A stretch of DNA of 64,000 bases from Primulina eburnea (GCF_022965805.1 NC_133114.1:3246761-3310760); one strand, 5' to 3'. Shown: positions 10,385 to 19,034, counted from the first letter of the stretch. Notes: generated by a model from the sequence alone, not told the origin. Numbers and translations are program-made.

Positions 10385-11604
10385 ATTTTATCTTCTGCCA
10401 TAAACTCCATTCCATACTCTAGACGTTTCCAAGGTTTATGTTCCTCGAGAAACTCTAGCCCAAGAATCAGTCGTTCTGATTCTTTTCCTGGAATTCCTTG
10501 AATATGAACCTCCAATTCTCCGATATTAATCAGTCCTTGATAAGTTCCTATCATCGGTTGTTCCAAATAGTATATTGAATTACAAGGAAATTGATTCCTT
10601 TGTTTTGTAATGTCAAATACTATTTCTACTTCCTTCCAACCTTCTGGGCATCTGAGCTTTCCTATTGTAGAAAAACTTTTCAACTCCTGTTGGGTTTCTA
10701 TGACAGGCTTTTTATCCCATCTGTAACTTGTAATTCTATCTCCTTGAAAAGATAGTCTTCTTGGTTCCAGTCTAAGACTTTGATTTCTCTGTAGAATCGG
10801 TTTGTCTTGGATCTGGATATCTGTTTCCTGTATTAAAGGAAACTCAATTCTTTCTGGATAAATTGCCTGCGCAACTTTTCCAAATATCTCAGGGATTTCA
10901 ATAAACTCGTTTCTAATAAACAATTCAGAATGATGTGTATTAGATAGAGCATATGAAATTTGATAGGTAATAGAATATGGTCTATTGCCTTCTTTCATCA
11001 ACCTTTTTTCCTTGAAGTTCTGATGTAATGTCAAGGCTCGGCTGAAGTCTCGATCTGCCAGGTTGTAGGCTATCCTTGGATAGATTACTCCTACAATTTT
11101 TCCTGCACAGAGGTTTCCTGAGATTGTTCCTAGTACTGAATCTTGTAGATTCCCCATTCTTTTATCGCATATGGCGATATCAATTGGTGAATCTATCCCT
11201 TCTTTGAAAGTAGCTTTTATCATAATCTGGATTGCTCCTATATGAATCCAGGACATAGTCCTTGCTACTTCTATCTTGAGTTTTTGTAATTCCTCCTTTA
11301 TTTCTTCAGAAGGAATTAACTGCATCTCCATTTTATTTCCTGTAAGTTCCATTGGGATTGCCATTTCCCTTCTAGAAACTTTATAGATTAGATGATGCTT
11401 TCTGCTTCTCAGGCCAAGACTTCCTAAGAGCTTTTCTATCTGTCCTGCAGAGAAACCTTGATATCTCTGTAGACTTGGATTTTCCCTCATGATTCTTTGA
11501 ACCATGTTATGAGATATTGTTGTCTGGCTAAAAAACCCAGACAAATCTTCATGTGTTTCGTGTCGAAACACCTCGTCTTCAGTCGGATTCCGATTCTGTT
11601 CCAT
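10369..11604 (-). CDS. Caulimovirid movement protein (30K superfamily)
   Basis: A 411-codon ORF. The central region from about residue 118 (SWIHIGAIQIMIKATF, then SPIDIAICDKRM, then YPRIAYNLADRDFS, then YQISYALSNTHHSE) carries the conserved beta-strand pattern and aspartate of pararetroviral cell-to-cell movement proteins. The C-terminal third (IGELEVHIQGIPGKES, LILGLEFLEEH) is conserved in style but not assigned. It overlaps the CCHC ORF by 26 bases upstream and polymerase by 16 bases downstream. No internal stop is present. Confidence 0.8.
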   Translation of the reverse strand: MEQNRNPTEDEVFRHETHEDLSGFFSQTTISHNMVQRIMRENPSLQRYQGFSAGQIEKLLGSLGLRSRKHHLIYKVSRREMAIPMELTGNKMEMQLIPSEEIKEELQKLKIEVARTMSWIHIGAIQIMIKATFKEGIDSPIDIAICDKRMGNLQDSVLGTISGNLCAGKIVGVIYPRIAYNLADRDFSRALTLHQNFKEKRLMKEGNRPYSITYQISYALSNTHHSELFIRNEFIEIPEIFGKVAQAIYPERIEFPLIQETDIQIQDKPILQRNQSLRLEPRRLSFQGDRITSYRWDKKPVIETQQELKSFSTIGKLRCPEGWKEVEIVFDITKQRNQFPCNSIYYLEQPMIGTYQGLINIGELEVHIQGIPGKESERLILGLEFLEEHKPWKRLEYGMEFMAEDKMWKIQ

Positions 11605-12160
11605 CAGAATCTTCCTGACTTAAGACTTCCTCTTCTTCATATATACTCTCATCTGAGGCAATGTCCTCAAATCGGTATACTTGAATGAGATCTTGGTAAT
11701 AAACTGCATCTTCTATATCCGGAGTAGGATCGAAGCGTTTAATACCTCTTTTCTCATTTTCTGGACAGTTGGTTGAGATATGACCTCTTGCTCCACATGT
11801 CCAGCAATTACAATCTTTGAAACTTTCATTAGCTCGAGTATGAGCTCTTCTGAAAGTTTTCTTTGTAGGTGTTCTTCCTGTGCTTCGAGATGAACTTGAT
11901 GCCTGGGATGATATCCTACTTCTCGATGGTCCGCTTCTTTGTCCAGATTTATAAGATCTGGCTTTCTGTCTAGACCATACGGTTCTTGGTTTCCAAGAAC
12001 TTCTTCCACTTCGTGCATAAGGATGAGTCCTAAAACTTTTCCTTTTATGCTTCTGTGGTTTACTTCCAATAATTGTTGGAAGATCATTTTCCTTACAACA
12101 CAAAGGAGTTCTTTTGTTGATACCCCTTAGTCGTTTGTAATTCTTTTGTAATGCTGCCAT
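11579..12160 (-). CDS. Caulimovirid capsid C-terminal region with CCHC zinc knuckle
   Basis: A 193-codon ORF. A basic Arg/Ser/Lys-rich half is followed by one zinc knuckle CWTCGARGHISTNC (CX2CX4HX4C) and an acidic tail rich in Glu, Asp and Ser. This order (basic, CCHC, acidic) is that of the C-terminal part of caulimovirid coat proteins, where the knuckle binds pregenomic RNA. The ORF is in frame with the capsid-domain ORF; only a TAG and two sense codons lie between that ORF's last codon and this ATG, so the two probably represent one interrupted coat-protein gene. Confidence 0.75.
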   Translation of the reverse strand: MAALQKNYKRLRGINKRTPLCCKENDLPTIIGSKPQKHKRKSFRTHPYARSGRSSWKPRTVWSRQKARSYKSGQRSGPSRSRISSQASSSSRSTGRTPTKKTFRRAHTRANESFKDCNCWTCGARGHISTNCPENEKRGIKRFDPTPDIEDAVYYQDLIQVYRFEDIASDESIYEEEEVLSQEDSDGTESESD

Positions 12161-12166
12161 GTGACA

Positions 12167-13021
12167 CTATTCTGCTAATTTCCCTTTAAGGAAAGAGGCT
12201 CTTCTTGCCAATGTATCTGGATTACCAGGTACGTATTCCCTTATGAGCATTTCTCTCCAAGGGCTTGGCATTTTTGCGAAGAAAAGCTGCATAGCTATAT
12301 CTTCTTCGACTCCCGAATTCCATCTATATTTGGTGAATAACATAATGTATTCATCTATCAAACATATATCATGTAATTCAAGACTATACAGAGCTTGAGT
12401 ATATTTTTTCTTCTTCTCTGTATCTTGACTATTGAAATAGTCTACCCCTATAAAGTGTGCTTTGAATAGGGTAGCCATCTTTCCAGCGATCTCACTAAGA
12501 GATTCCCCAACTAGGACTGACTCTTTCATGTCTGATGAAGTCATGTCCCAAGCAATTTTTACTGATCCCATAAGACTCATTTCCAAAAGTTTAATGAATC
12601 CTTCTTTGTTGAGATCAAGTGTTCCTGCTGCAATCCTCATAGCAGATGTCCAATCGTCTATGAGATCTTCTCTGTTTTTGAAGTCCAATACATCAAGGTT
12701 AAGCATAACCCCGTAAGGATGTATAGGATCTAAAACAGTTTTCCCATAGGGTGTTTGGTGCAGAGGAATTTGGGTTCTCCTTGCCCTTGTTCCCGCTGGG
12801 TGTGATCCTCCACCAGTATGGAAATCAGTCTGAGATTCTCTCATATTTACATTATGAGATCCCATACTTTCCCTTGGTGGTTCCTGAGAAGATGACCAGG
12901 TTATTGCAGGTGGTGTTTCACCTACTGCTGTATTCATCTTTAGATCTACAACTTTGAGATTTGCGAAAGATTCCGCAAGCTCTTGTAGATCCTCCAAACC
13001 AATCCTTTCTAAAGTTGTCAT
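12167..13021 (-). CDS. Caulimovirid capsid-domain ORF
   Basis: A 284-codon ORF. Residues 1-90 are low-complexity. The rest has the capsid-core pattern: a helix-rich stretch with DDWTSAMRIAAG, FKAHFIGVDY, LHDICLIDEYIMLFTKYRW and FFAKMPSPWREML. Its ATG overlaps the preceding stop (TGATG at 13023-13019). It ends with TAG at 12169-12167, after which the same frame continues in the zinc-knuckle ORF. In related viruses capsid core and knuckle are normally one protein. Confidence 0.75.
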   Translation of the reverse strand: MTTLERIGLEDLQELAESFANLKVVDLKMNTAVGETPPAITWSSSQEPPRESMGSHNVNMRESQTDFHTGGGSHPAGTRARRTQIPLHQTPYGKTVLDPIHPYGVMLNLDVLDFKNREDLIDDWTSAMRIAAGTLDLNKEGFIKLLEMSLMGSVKIAWDMTSSDMKESVLVGESLSEIAGKMATLFKAHFIGVDYFNSQDTEKKKKYTQALYSLELHDICLIDEYIMLFTKYRWNSGVEEDIAMQLFFAKMPSPWREMLIREYVPGNPDTLARRASFLKGKLAE

Positions 13022-13392
13022 CAGATCAATTTCTTTTCTGAGACAGACTTGATTAGATTGATCATCTTTTCTTCTTCAGTTAAAGGTTTTGACACCACTC
13101 TGGCCTTCCCTTGTTGATGTAACAAAGGTTCGGTACCAAAGGATGGTGGTAACCAGCCTCCTGAAATTCTTCTACTAGAACTTGGTTGTTGTTCTAGTTT
13201 CTGTATTCTTGTTTGAATATCCTTTAAGATCTCAAGAATTTCTTCTTGTTTCTCTAGGACCTTTTCAATCCTTTGAGGTACATAATATAGCATATTGCCA
13301 TAATTTTGTACCGTTTTCTGTATTTCTCTAAGATCCAGAGAGAGCTTAGAGGAGTCTGGTACTATCTCCAGAAATTTATTATTCTGAATCAT
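13021..13392 (-). CDS. Caulimovirid small ORF 3, coiled-coil protein
   Basis: A 123-codon ORF. Residues 20-70 form a strong heptad-like coiled coil (IEKVLEKQEEILEILKDI and onward), and the C-terminal half holds Ser- and Pro-containing basic sequence. This resembles virion-associated proteins of pararetroviruses in size, coiled coil and place just before the capsid gene. It begins in an ATGA overlap with the previous ORF. Confidence 0.6.
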   Translation of the reverse strand: MIQNNKFLEIVPDSSKLSLDLREIQKTVQNYGNMLYYVPQRIEKVLEKQEEILEILKDIQTRIQKLEQQPSSSRRISGGWLPPSFGTEPLLHQQGKARVVSKPLTEEEKMINLIKSVSEKKLI

Positions 13393-13631
13393 AAATTTTT
13401 ACCTGAGGGTGCTGTTGCTTCCCTTCGTAGATCTTCTGTAGATCCGTTGTTCTCTGAAGAATTTCTTCTGAGTAGATTTTGAAGTATGTTTTTACGGTTC
13501 TTTAAACCTTGTAAACGCATACCTTTCGTTCTGAGTTCAGTGAAGCATGTACTTCGCTGTAATTCTTGTTCTAATTGAATTATTTCTAGGGAAATAAGTT
13601 CAATTTCGGACTGGATGGTAGTCCCTGGCAT
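13389..13631 (-). CDS. Caulimovirid small ORF 2
   Basis: An 80-codon ORF. Residues 5-60 are predicted helical and coiled-coil-like (IELISLEIIQLEQELQRS), with a polar tail. It starts two bases after the previous stop and ends in an ATGA overlap with the next ORF, a compact arrangement typical of badnavirus-like leader ORFs. No domain is recognised. Confidence 0.55.
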   Translation of the reverse strand: MPGTTIQSEIELISLEIIQLEQELQRSTCFTELRTKGMRLQGLKNRKNILQNLLRRNSSENNGSTEDLRREATAPSGKNL

Positions 13632-13633
13632 AT

Positions 13634-13879
13634 TTAACAGATCTTTGAAGATCTGGTCTTTTCGGCCTGTAAGAGTCTACCTATTGTGTATGCAAGGTTT
13701 TGCAAACACTGCTGTCTTTCATCAGGAGATAAATTTCCTTTGTTCTCCTGTTTCTGATATCTAACAATAGTTAGATAAACTTGTGTATATTCCAAAATAT
13801 TGGAATAGTTCTTGTAAATTATTCTCCTCGAACTAAAATTCGGATTCATAATTTTTTCGAAATTCTCTTCCTCATACAT
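13634..13879 (-). CDS. Caulimovirid small ORF 1
   Basis: An 81-codon ORF whose ATG lies about 50 bases after the primer-binding site, so it is the first main ORF of the pregenomic RNA. It is acidic at the N terminus, then tyrosine-rich (SNILEYTQVYLTIVRYQKQE) and helical. Position matches the first small ORF of badna- and solendovirus-like genomes; its function is unknown. Confidence 0.55.
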   Translation of the reverse strand: MYEEENFEKIMNPNFSSRRIIYKNYSNILEYTQVYLTIVRYQKQENKGNLSPDERQQCLQNLAYTIGRLLQAEKTRSSKIC

Positions 13880-13922
13880 TTAATTACTAGTAATAATAAA
13901 ATTTTCGTGTTTGAAATAAATT

Positions 13923-13940
13923 AACCATGCTCTGATACCA
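13923..13940 (-). promoter_or_regulatory. Reverse-transcription primer-binding site (tRNA-iMet)
   Basis: Minus-strand TGGTATCAGAGCATGGTT begins at 13940 and its first 12 bases match the 3' end complement of plant initiator tRNA-Met, used by caulimovirids. It marks the genome gap position and lies next to the right inverted arm. Confidence 0.85.
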
Positions 13941-14092
13941 TTTTTTGAAGCGCGGAGGATCAATTAAAGAAAATAGAGAATAAGGGTAGTTTTGTCAATT
14001 TTATAGGTTTAGGGAGTTAAAAGAGAGTTTTGATGGCTAGGGAGTTAGGAACAAGTTAAGTTTGAGTTTAGGGATTTAGGAGCAATTTCCCC

Positions 14093-14101
14093 TTAATAAT
14101 A
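14093..14101. repeat. 9-bp target site duplication, right
   Basis: TTAATAATA, identical to 5874-5882. Confidence 0.75.
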
Positions 14102-14170
14102 TCTATACTCGGTACTTACACGACAGAAATTTATATATAAAATATAAATAAAAATCTAAAGACATTGACT

Positions 14171-15364
14171 TTAACTGACCCTCAATACTTTGTGTTTCCC
14201 ACCATAAGCCTGCTGGCATACTGACTTTGGTTTCTGCAATTTCGAGCATAGTTCCGAAGAAACCGGGCAATTCACCAGGCAATTATCTCCCAGACTACCG
14301 GAAACCGGTCCCCCGCCAGCGAAAAGCCCCGCCGGAGGAGACCCATTCAGATAATTCCCGTCCAGATATAGTCTTTGCAAATATTCCATCCTGCTGAACT
14401 GCTTCGGAATCGGCCCTCTGAAATGGTTGTGGCTCAATGCCAGTGACCGCAGCATCGGGTATTTGGTAAAATTCACTGGCAGAAGCCCCTCGATTTTATT
14501 GAAACTCAGATCAACGGCCACGAGATCGCTACTGAAGCCCGATGGAGGCTTGGCGACGAAGGCAATTGTGAAGGAATTGTTTGATAAATTTACTTGCTGC
14601 AAAGAAGGCAAGAGGAAGAGCCAAGAATCCAGCGTCCCGGAGAACAAGTTATTGCTCAGCTCCAACACCATTAACAAGGCCATCCCGGAGAAAGAATATA
14701 TGGGTAAGTACCCGGACAATGAATTGGATTTCATTGCTAGCTCCTTGAGATTTGGCGGAAGTATGGGGATGTTTTCGGTGAGATTATTGTAGCTGACGTC
14801 GAGGTTGGTTAACCCGGTCAGAGAATTCATATCCGGCAACGTGCCGGAAAGGGAGTTGCGGGAAACATCCAGGGTTTCGAGGGATTTAAGATTCGTGAGG
14901 GAAGAAGGGATTGAACCCTCGAAGTAATTAGCTCGAAGGATCAAACTTTTCAAGTTGAGAAGGGAAGAAATGGAGGAGGGAATGGTGCCGTAGAAAGCGT
15001 TATCGCTGAGGTCGAGGGTGATGAGTCCAGTGAGCTTGGATACGAGCGGGCTGAGGGTTCCGGAGTAAGATTGCGAATCAAGGGTGACCTGGATCACTCG
15101 GTTGCCGGAGCAGGTGACGCCGCAGGTGAAGTGCGTGGTTCTGGGAGCCGAGCATGGGTCGGTAGAGAAGTTCCAGGTGGCGAGGCAGGAGGTGGGCGGG
15201 ATGGAGGCTGGTTTTACGGCGGACTTGAAGGCCATTAGGGCGGCGATGTCTCCGGGGGAGGTGGTTGAGTCAACGGTGAAAATGGAGAAGATGAAGATAA
15301 AAAGGAGGATAAAATGGCTAGGCATGGTGAAAATGGAGAGGTTTGGCCAAGTGTGGAGTGCCAT
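14171..15364 (-). CDS. Leucine-rich repeat receptor-like protein without kinase
   Basis: A single-exon ORF. The open frame runs from 15481, but the ATG at 15364 (MALHTW) or 15325 (MPSHFILL) is preferred because the hydrophobic signal peptide (FILLFIFIFSIF) starts there and the earlier codons lie in a MITE. An LRR N-terminal cap follows (DIAALMAFKSAV, then HFTCGVTC), then about nine to ten plant-type LRRs (for example LITLDLSDNAFYGTIP) and a Cys-containing C-terminal cap (DNCLVNCP). There is no transmembrane helix or kinase domain, so the product is probably secreted or wall-associated. The closest family is RLP-type LRR proteins; the ligand is unknown. Confidence 0.85.
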   Translation of the reverse strand: MALHTWPNLSIFTMPSHFILLFIFIFSIFTVDSTTSPGDIAALMAFKSAVKPASIPPTSCLATWNFSTDPCSAPRTTHFTCGVTCSGNRVIQVTLDSQSYSGTLSPLVSKLTGLITLDLSDNAFYGTIPSSISSLLNLKSLILRANYFEGSIPSSLTNLKSLETLDVSRNSLSGTLPDMNSLTGLTNLDVSYNNLTENIPILPPNLKELAMKSNSLSGYLPIYSFSGMALLMVLELSNNLFSGTLDSWLFLLPSLQQVNLSNNSFTIAFVAKPPSGFSSDLVAVDLSFNKIEGLLPVNFTKYPMLRSLALSHNHFRGPIPKQFSRMEYLQRLYLDGNYLNGSPPAGLFAGGGPVSGSLGDNCLVNCPVSSELCSKLQKPKSVCQQAYGGKHKVLRVS

Positions 15365-15421
15365 TTCTGGTTTAACCTTTTGGAGTTGGCATTTGTTCAA
15401 AGATTTCATCAAAAGATTTCT

Positions 15422-15438
15422 TATATTATATATATGTA
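15422..15438 (-). promoter_or_regulatory. Possible TATA region of the LRR gene
   Basis: Minus-strand TATATATAATATAAG lies about 60-75 bp upstream of the preferred ATG. An AT-rich setting makes it weak evidence. Confidence 0.35.
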
Positions 15439-15464
15439 CATAATAACTTATAACGCTTAGTTCT

Positions 15465-15627
15465 CTAATAGCCCGTCTCACGAATTTTTATCGTGAGGTG
15501 GGTCAATCTTACCGATATTTACAATAAAAATTAATGTTTTTAGTATAAAAAGTAATACTTTTTCATTGATAACTCAAATAAGATATATGTCACATAAAAT
15601 ACGATCCGTAAAACTGTCTTACATACA
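15465..15627 (+). mobile_element. M1 MITE, copy B
   Basis: It has CCGTCTCACGAATTTTTATCGTGAG at the left, the family interior, and the inverted AAACTGTCTTACA at the right. It is the most diverged copy. It lies about 100 bp upstream of the LRR gene start. Confidence 0.65.
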
Positions 15628-15818
15628 TTTTTAACTTTTAAAATTGACATCATAATAATTTTATCCACAAGTATTAAATTTCGTATTTCAAAAACCGTAC
15701 AGTATATTTCACATGAATGTTTCTGAAGAAACCGAGAATAGCCACTTTTTGGTTTCCCAAGTTAGACCTTTATACTAATGTTTTTTGCCCCCAATGATTT
15801 CAATGTTAATAAAAATAT

Positions 15819-15937
15819 TGTTAAGATTAAGACTTGAACCTAACTTAATCTCAAAAACTAGTTTCAGAGAGAGGATTATACAAGCTTATATATGTAACTC
15901 TGAAGAATTTTATCCAATCGATGTGAGACAACTAATA
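15819..15937 (-). mobile_element. TRIM-B solo LTR
   Basis: Starts TGTTAAGATTAAGACTTGAACC, contains CAAGCTTATATATGTAACTC and ends AATCGATGTGAGACAACTAATA, following the 20296-20415 LTR base for base with scattered changes. No primer site or second LTR adjoins it. Confidence 0.6.
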
Positions 15938-16610
15938 AATATGAACAATATAATTATGATAAGTTTTAATATAGAACCGGGACAAAATCAAATGTTTTGT
16001 TCGTGATTTGTTTTATTTTATTTATATATAATGTTTGATATATTCAATTTTTCTTAATTCGTGCAAACGTTACTTGTTTGAACAAAATATAACACGATTT
16101 GAAATATCAGGTAAAGCAGAAAATTTCATAATCAATTGACATTCAAATCAGATATTGGTAAAAACCAAAATTAGGTTTCTATGATTATGAGATATCTAAA
16201 TTTCAATGTCCCTTTTATGATCAAAGTGAGACAGCAAAAGTTTGGTGTGACGATCAAAACATTTTCACATGCTTAAAATTAATAATTTTGACATGTGAAG
16301 TTTATAATTGAAAATTTACTATTCTACAATTAAATCGCTTTCAACTCATCTTTTTTGGGAAAAAAAACAAATGTTTTCCTATTACTTGGCGTGACCAATA
16401 TTTGAAAAATTTTCAAGTTGTCCATTAATAAAAATTAACCAAGCTGTGCAAAAAACATATATTTCTAATTATTAGCCAAATTGAGAGTCAAAATTTAATA
16501 TAAATGTTGGAAATTAATCATTCATGAAAAAGACATCACTTTAAGCCAAAAAGCATCTAGCTTGTGGTTCTCGATTCAATTATTTGACTTTTTATAACTA
16601 GAATAAGTTT
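15938..16610. other. Intergenic DNA, no feature seen
   Basis: AT-rich, with no coding or paired-repeat signal that I can support. Confidence 0.3.
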
Positions 16611-16774
16611 ATTGTGAGACGGTCTCACGAATCTTTATCTATGAGATGTGTCAATCATACCGATATCCATAATAAAAAATAATACTCTTAGCAAAAAAGT
16701 AATATTTTTTCATGGATGATCCAAATAAGAGATATGTTTCACAAAATACGACACGTGAGACCGTCTCACACAAG
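16611..16774 (+). mobile_element. M1 MITE, copy C
   Basis: The best-preserved member: TTGTGAGACGGTCTCACG at the left and CGTGAGACCGTCTCACACAAG at the right, a near-perfect inverted pair. Each end contains its own palindrome GAGACGGTCTC. Confidence 0.8.
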
Positions 16775-17029
16775 AACTTTGATTCTAATAAAATGATTGA
16801 TGATCCACCTGATAACTTGAAGTTTAATTCATGTTATCCGATGGTATCCAATGATTTTCAGACAAATCTTTCACACGGTAAGATCTCATTGTATACATAT
16901 CGACAAGTTCAATAATTTCCGCTGAAAGAAATATATTAGTAGCATTTTGAAGCCTAATAAATTCTTTTGAGTCAATCATTCAAGAAATTACATAAGATGG
17001 ACAGATTAATATTAAAGTAGAGCACTCAA

Positions 17030-17400
17030 AACGGGTCAACGAGACAGGATGGATCACCATTTGCCTGGTTGAGAAATTGTCAATCCATCGATGTTCAGTC
17101 ATAATAGGTGGGGCGAGGTGGGACGCTTTCCATTCGGAGGCTCGGAAAATTGGTTAAGTCGACCCTACCCTTTCGGGCACTGCCCGCAAAGGTCGATCCA
17201 ATGACTCGGATTTTTTCGAGTCAATTTTTTTTTTACATGGAAGTGGCCTGGATCACTCATATGGAGTGATCCAGGCCGTTCATTGCCCGTGCAGGCACTG
17301 CCTGCACGAGTAGGTTGAAACAAACCCGGAAAATTGTCGATCCAACAGGTTTATTGATGGGACGTGTCAATTTTACGAGCCCAATTTATTTTGGCAACTC
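17030..17400. repeat. GC-rich palindromic element
   Basis: A GC-rich island in AT-rich DNA. It has a perfect 14-bp stem at 17245-17277 (GGCCTGGATCACTC with its complement) and a perfect 9-bp stem at 17288-17308 (CGTGCAGGC, loop ACT). GGCACTGCC also occurs near 17177. It resembles interiors of hAT-type MITEs, but end repeats were not fixed. Confidence 0.45.
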
Positions 17401-18235
17401 TAATTAAAATGTGAAAAATGAATCTTCAATGAAATCACGTCTTCGTCCAACGAAAATGATAACTTTTTTTTTTTCTTTCTAAATATATTTTGGAATTATT
17501 ATATGTATTAGTGATCTTGAGCGCGTTTTGCATGTTTATATAATTGATTTTTTTATATGAGTATTCCTGTTTTTAAAAATTATAAATTAATTTAAATACT
17601 AAAAAAATAAATAGGGAATATTTTAGATGAGATAGAATCAATTGCTCTAATTGATATGGCGCACACTTGAACGCATTGATAAAGGAAATGATTTGTGCTA
17701 TTAATATTGATGTAAAATTGAAATTTCAACAATGTAAGTTTGCGTTTTTTCAATTTATGTTATTTGACAGTTATATTATTATATTTTTGTTTTGTGTGTG
17801 TGTTTTTGTTTGAAAATTTTAGTCTTATTCCCAGACGTTACAATTGGCGTTTATATGATATCGATGTAGCATATACATGACATCGATATGATATTGACAT
17901 GAAAAAATCTCGTGGAAAAAATTGTAAAAATTATATATATTTTGATATCATCGTTTAAAGAGACAAACGTACGTGATCAAAACTATAAATTTTCATAATA
18001 TATTGGTTAAAAATCAAATGATAATTCTTCAATCTTAAACCTATACGATATGTAAAACTCATTTTAGAGTGCAATATTCAAATGTATTCTAGTTTTTTTT
18101 TAAAGTACCAAGAGTACATTGATTTTTATTTTTAATATAAAGTCGTGTTTTTTTTAAAATGATAAATGTTTAATCTATTATGTACAGTATATAAATAAAA
18201 AAGATAAAACATATAAATTAATACTATAAGAATTT
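17401..18235. other. Intergenic DNA, no feature seen
   Basis: AT-rich with homopolymer runs and no supported gene. Confidence 0.3.
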
Positions 18236-19034
18236 TGTTAGGTTAAACGTGGATGAGTGATAGTAGTATTGTGATAAATGATCTTATAGAAAGTTCTCGT
18301 GCATCAAGCTGTTGATGTTGCGTTACTTGATTTGGTTTGCTAGATGAGCTGTAAAGGAGTTATGCTAATTTTTAGCGGGTAATACAGTCTTTGTCGAGGA
18401 CAAGGCTGTCAGTAGAGAAATGACAAATTTGATATCTAAGTGATATAAGAAGCACTAGCAGATAGAAATTCACATCTCCAAACTCATCGGTCTAACAATT
18501 TGAGCCATTATCACCCAAGTAGGTGCACTCTGAGCTGCCACAAATATAAACAAATAAAGTTGTTTCTTGGTTAATAATAATAGCTTTGGTTTAATGGTAA
18601 ATGTTTATCCTAAAAATTGATATGGCGCGATTTATGAGTTCTGACTCCTACGAAGAATATTTTTTATACTTCTTGGGGGTGATTGTTGGATTAAGCAAGC
18701 ATCATTGAGAGACTGAGATGGATGAATTTTTGAGAAATTCTTGTGCGTCAAAATGCTAATTTTGCACTGTTTGATCTAGTTGGCTGGCTGGGCTGACTAG
18801 ATGTTAACGACAGGTAATAGTGTATTTGCAAGGACAAGGCTGACGATGGAGAAATTTCAAAGCGATGCGTGACAATACCAGCAGATAAATATGTATATCT
18901 TCTGACCCATGAACCTAACAATCTGATCCATTATCACCCAAGTAGGTGCAATTTGTAATGTCATTAGTATAAGAAAATAAAATTACTTCTTGACTAACAA
19001 CTATAAATTTTGACCTAATGATAAGTGTTCGATA
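18236..19034 (+). mobile_element. TRIM-A retrotransposon, copy 2
   Basis: The first LTR starts TGTTAGGTTAAACGTGGATG at 18236 and ends CTAA near 18611; the second starts TGTTGGATTAAGC near 18685. The 70-base interval between them ends in CTTGGGGGTGAT, a polypurine-like tract. Shared motifs with copy 1 are TCTCGTGCATCAAGCTG and CACCCAAGTAGGTGCA. The right end is approximate. Confidence 0.6.

Larger units (their letters stand above)
6022..13957 (-). mobile_element. Endogenous caulimovirid (plant pararetrovirus), near full length
   Basis: About 7.9 kb, a usual caulimovirid genome length. In genome order it has a tRNA-Met primer site, three small ORFs, capsid region, CCHC region, 30K-type movement protein, protease-RT-RNase H, a transactivator-position region, then a promoter and polyadenylation signals. 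There is no integrase and no LTR pair, which separates it from retrotransposons. All frames stay open except for two in-frame nonsense codons (12167-12169 and 7945-7947). Capsid before movement protein and polymerase, with a separate downstream region, is closer to cavemovirus/solendovirus order than to badnavirus order; genus is an inference. Confidence 0.85.
5883..14092. mobile_element. TIR element (Mutator-like/foldback type) enclosing a caulimovirid genome
   Basis: Both ends read GGGGAAATTG inward, and similarity as an inverted repeat continues for about 135-140 bp (left arm 5883-6021, right arm about 13958-14092), including shared ACTCCCTA, AAAACT, CCCTTAT and AATTGAT blocks. A perfect 9-bp duplication TTAATAATA borders the unit, as expected of Mutator-like elements. 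The centre is almost entirely a pararetrovirus. No transposase is present. Either the virus integrated into a small foldback element or the element carried the virus along; sequence alone does not decide. Confidence 0.65.

Noticed and set aside
5883..14092. Interpretation as an LTR retrotransposon
   Set aside because: There is no LTR pair and no integrase, and a movement protein, capsid pattern and PBS-gap layout are present, so a caulimovirid fits better.
14427..15443. Plus-strand ORFs opposite the LRR gene
   Set aside because: They are antisense shadows of the LRR coding frame.
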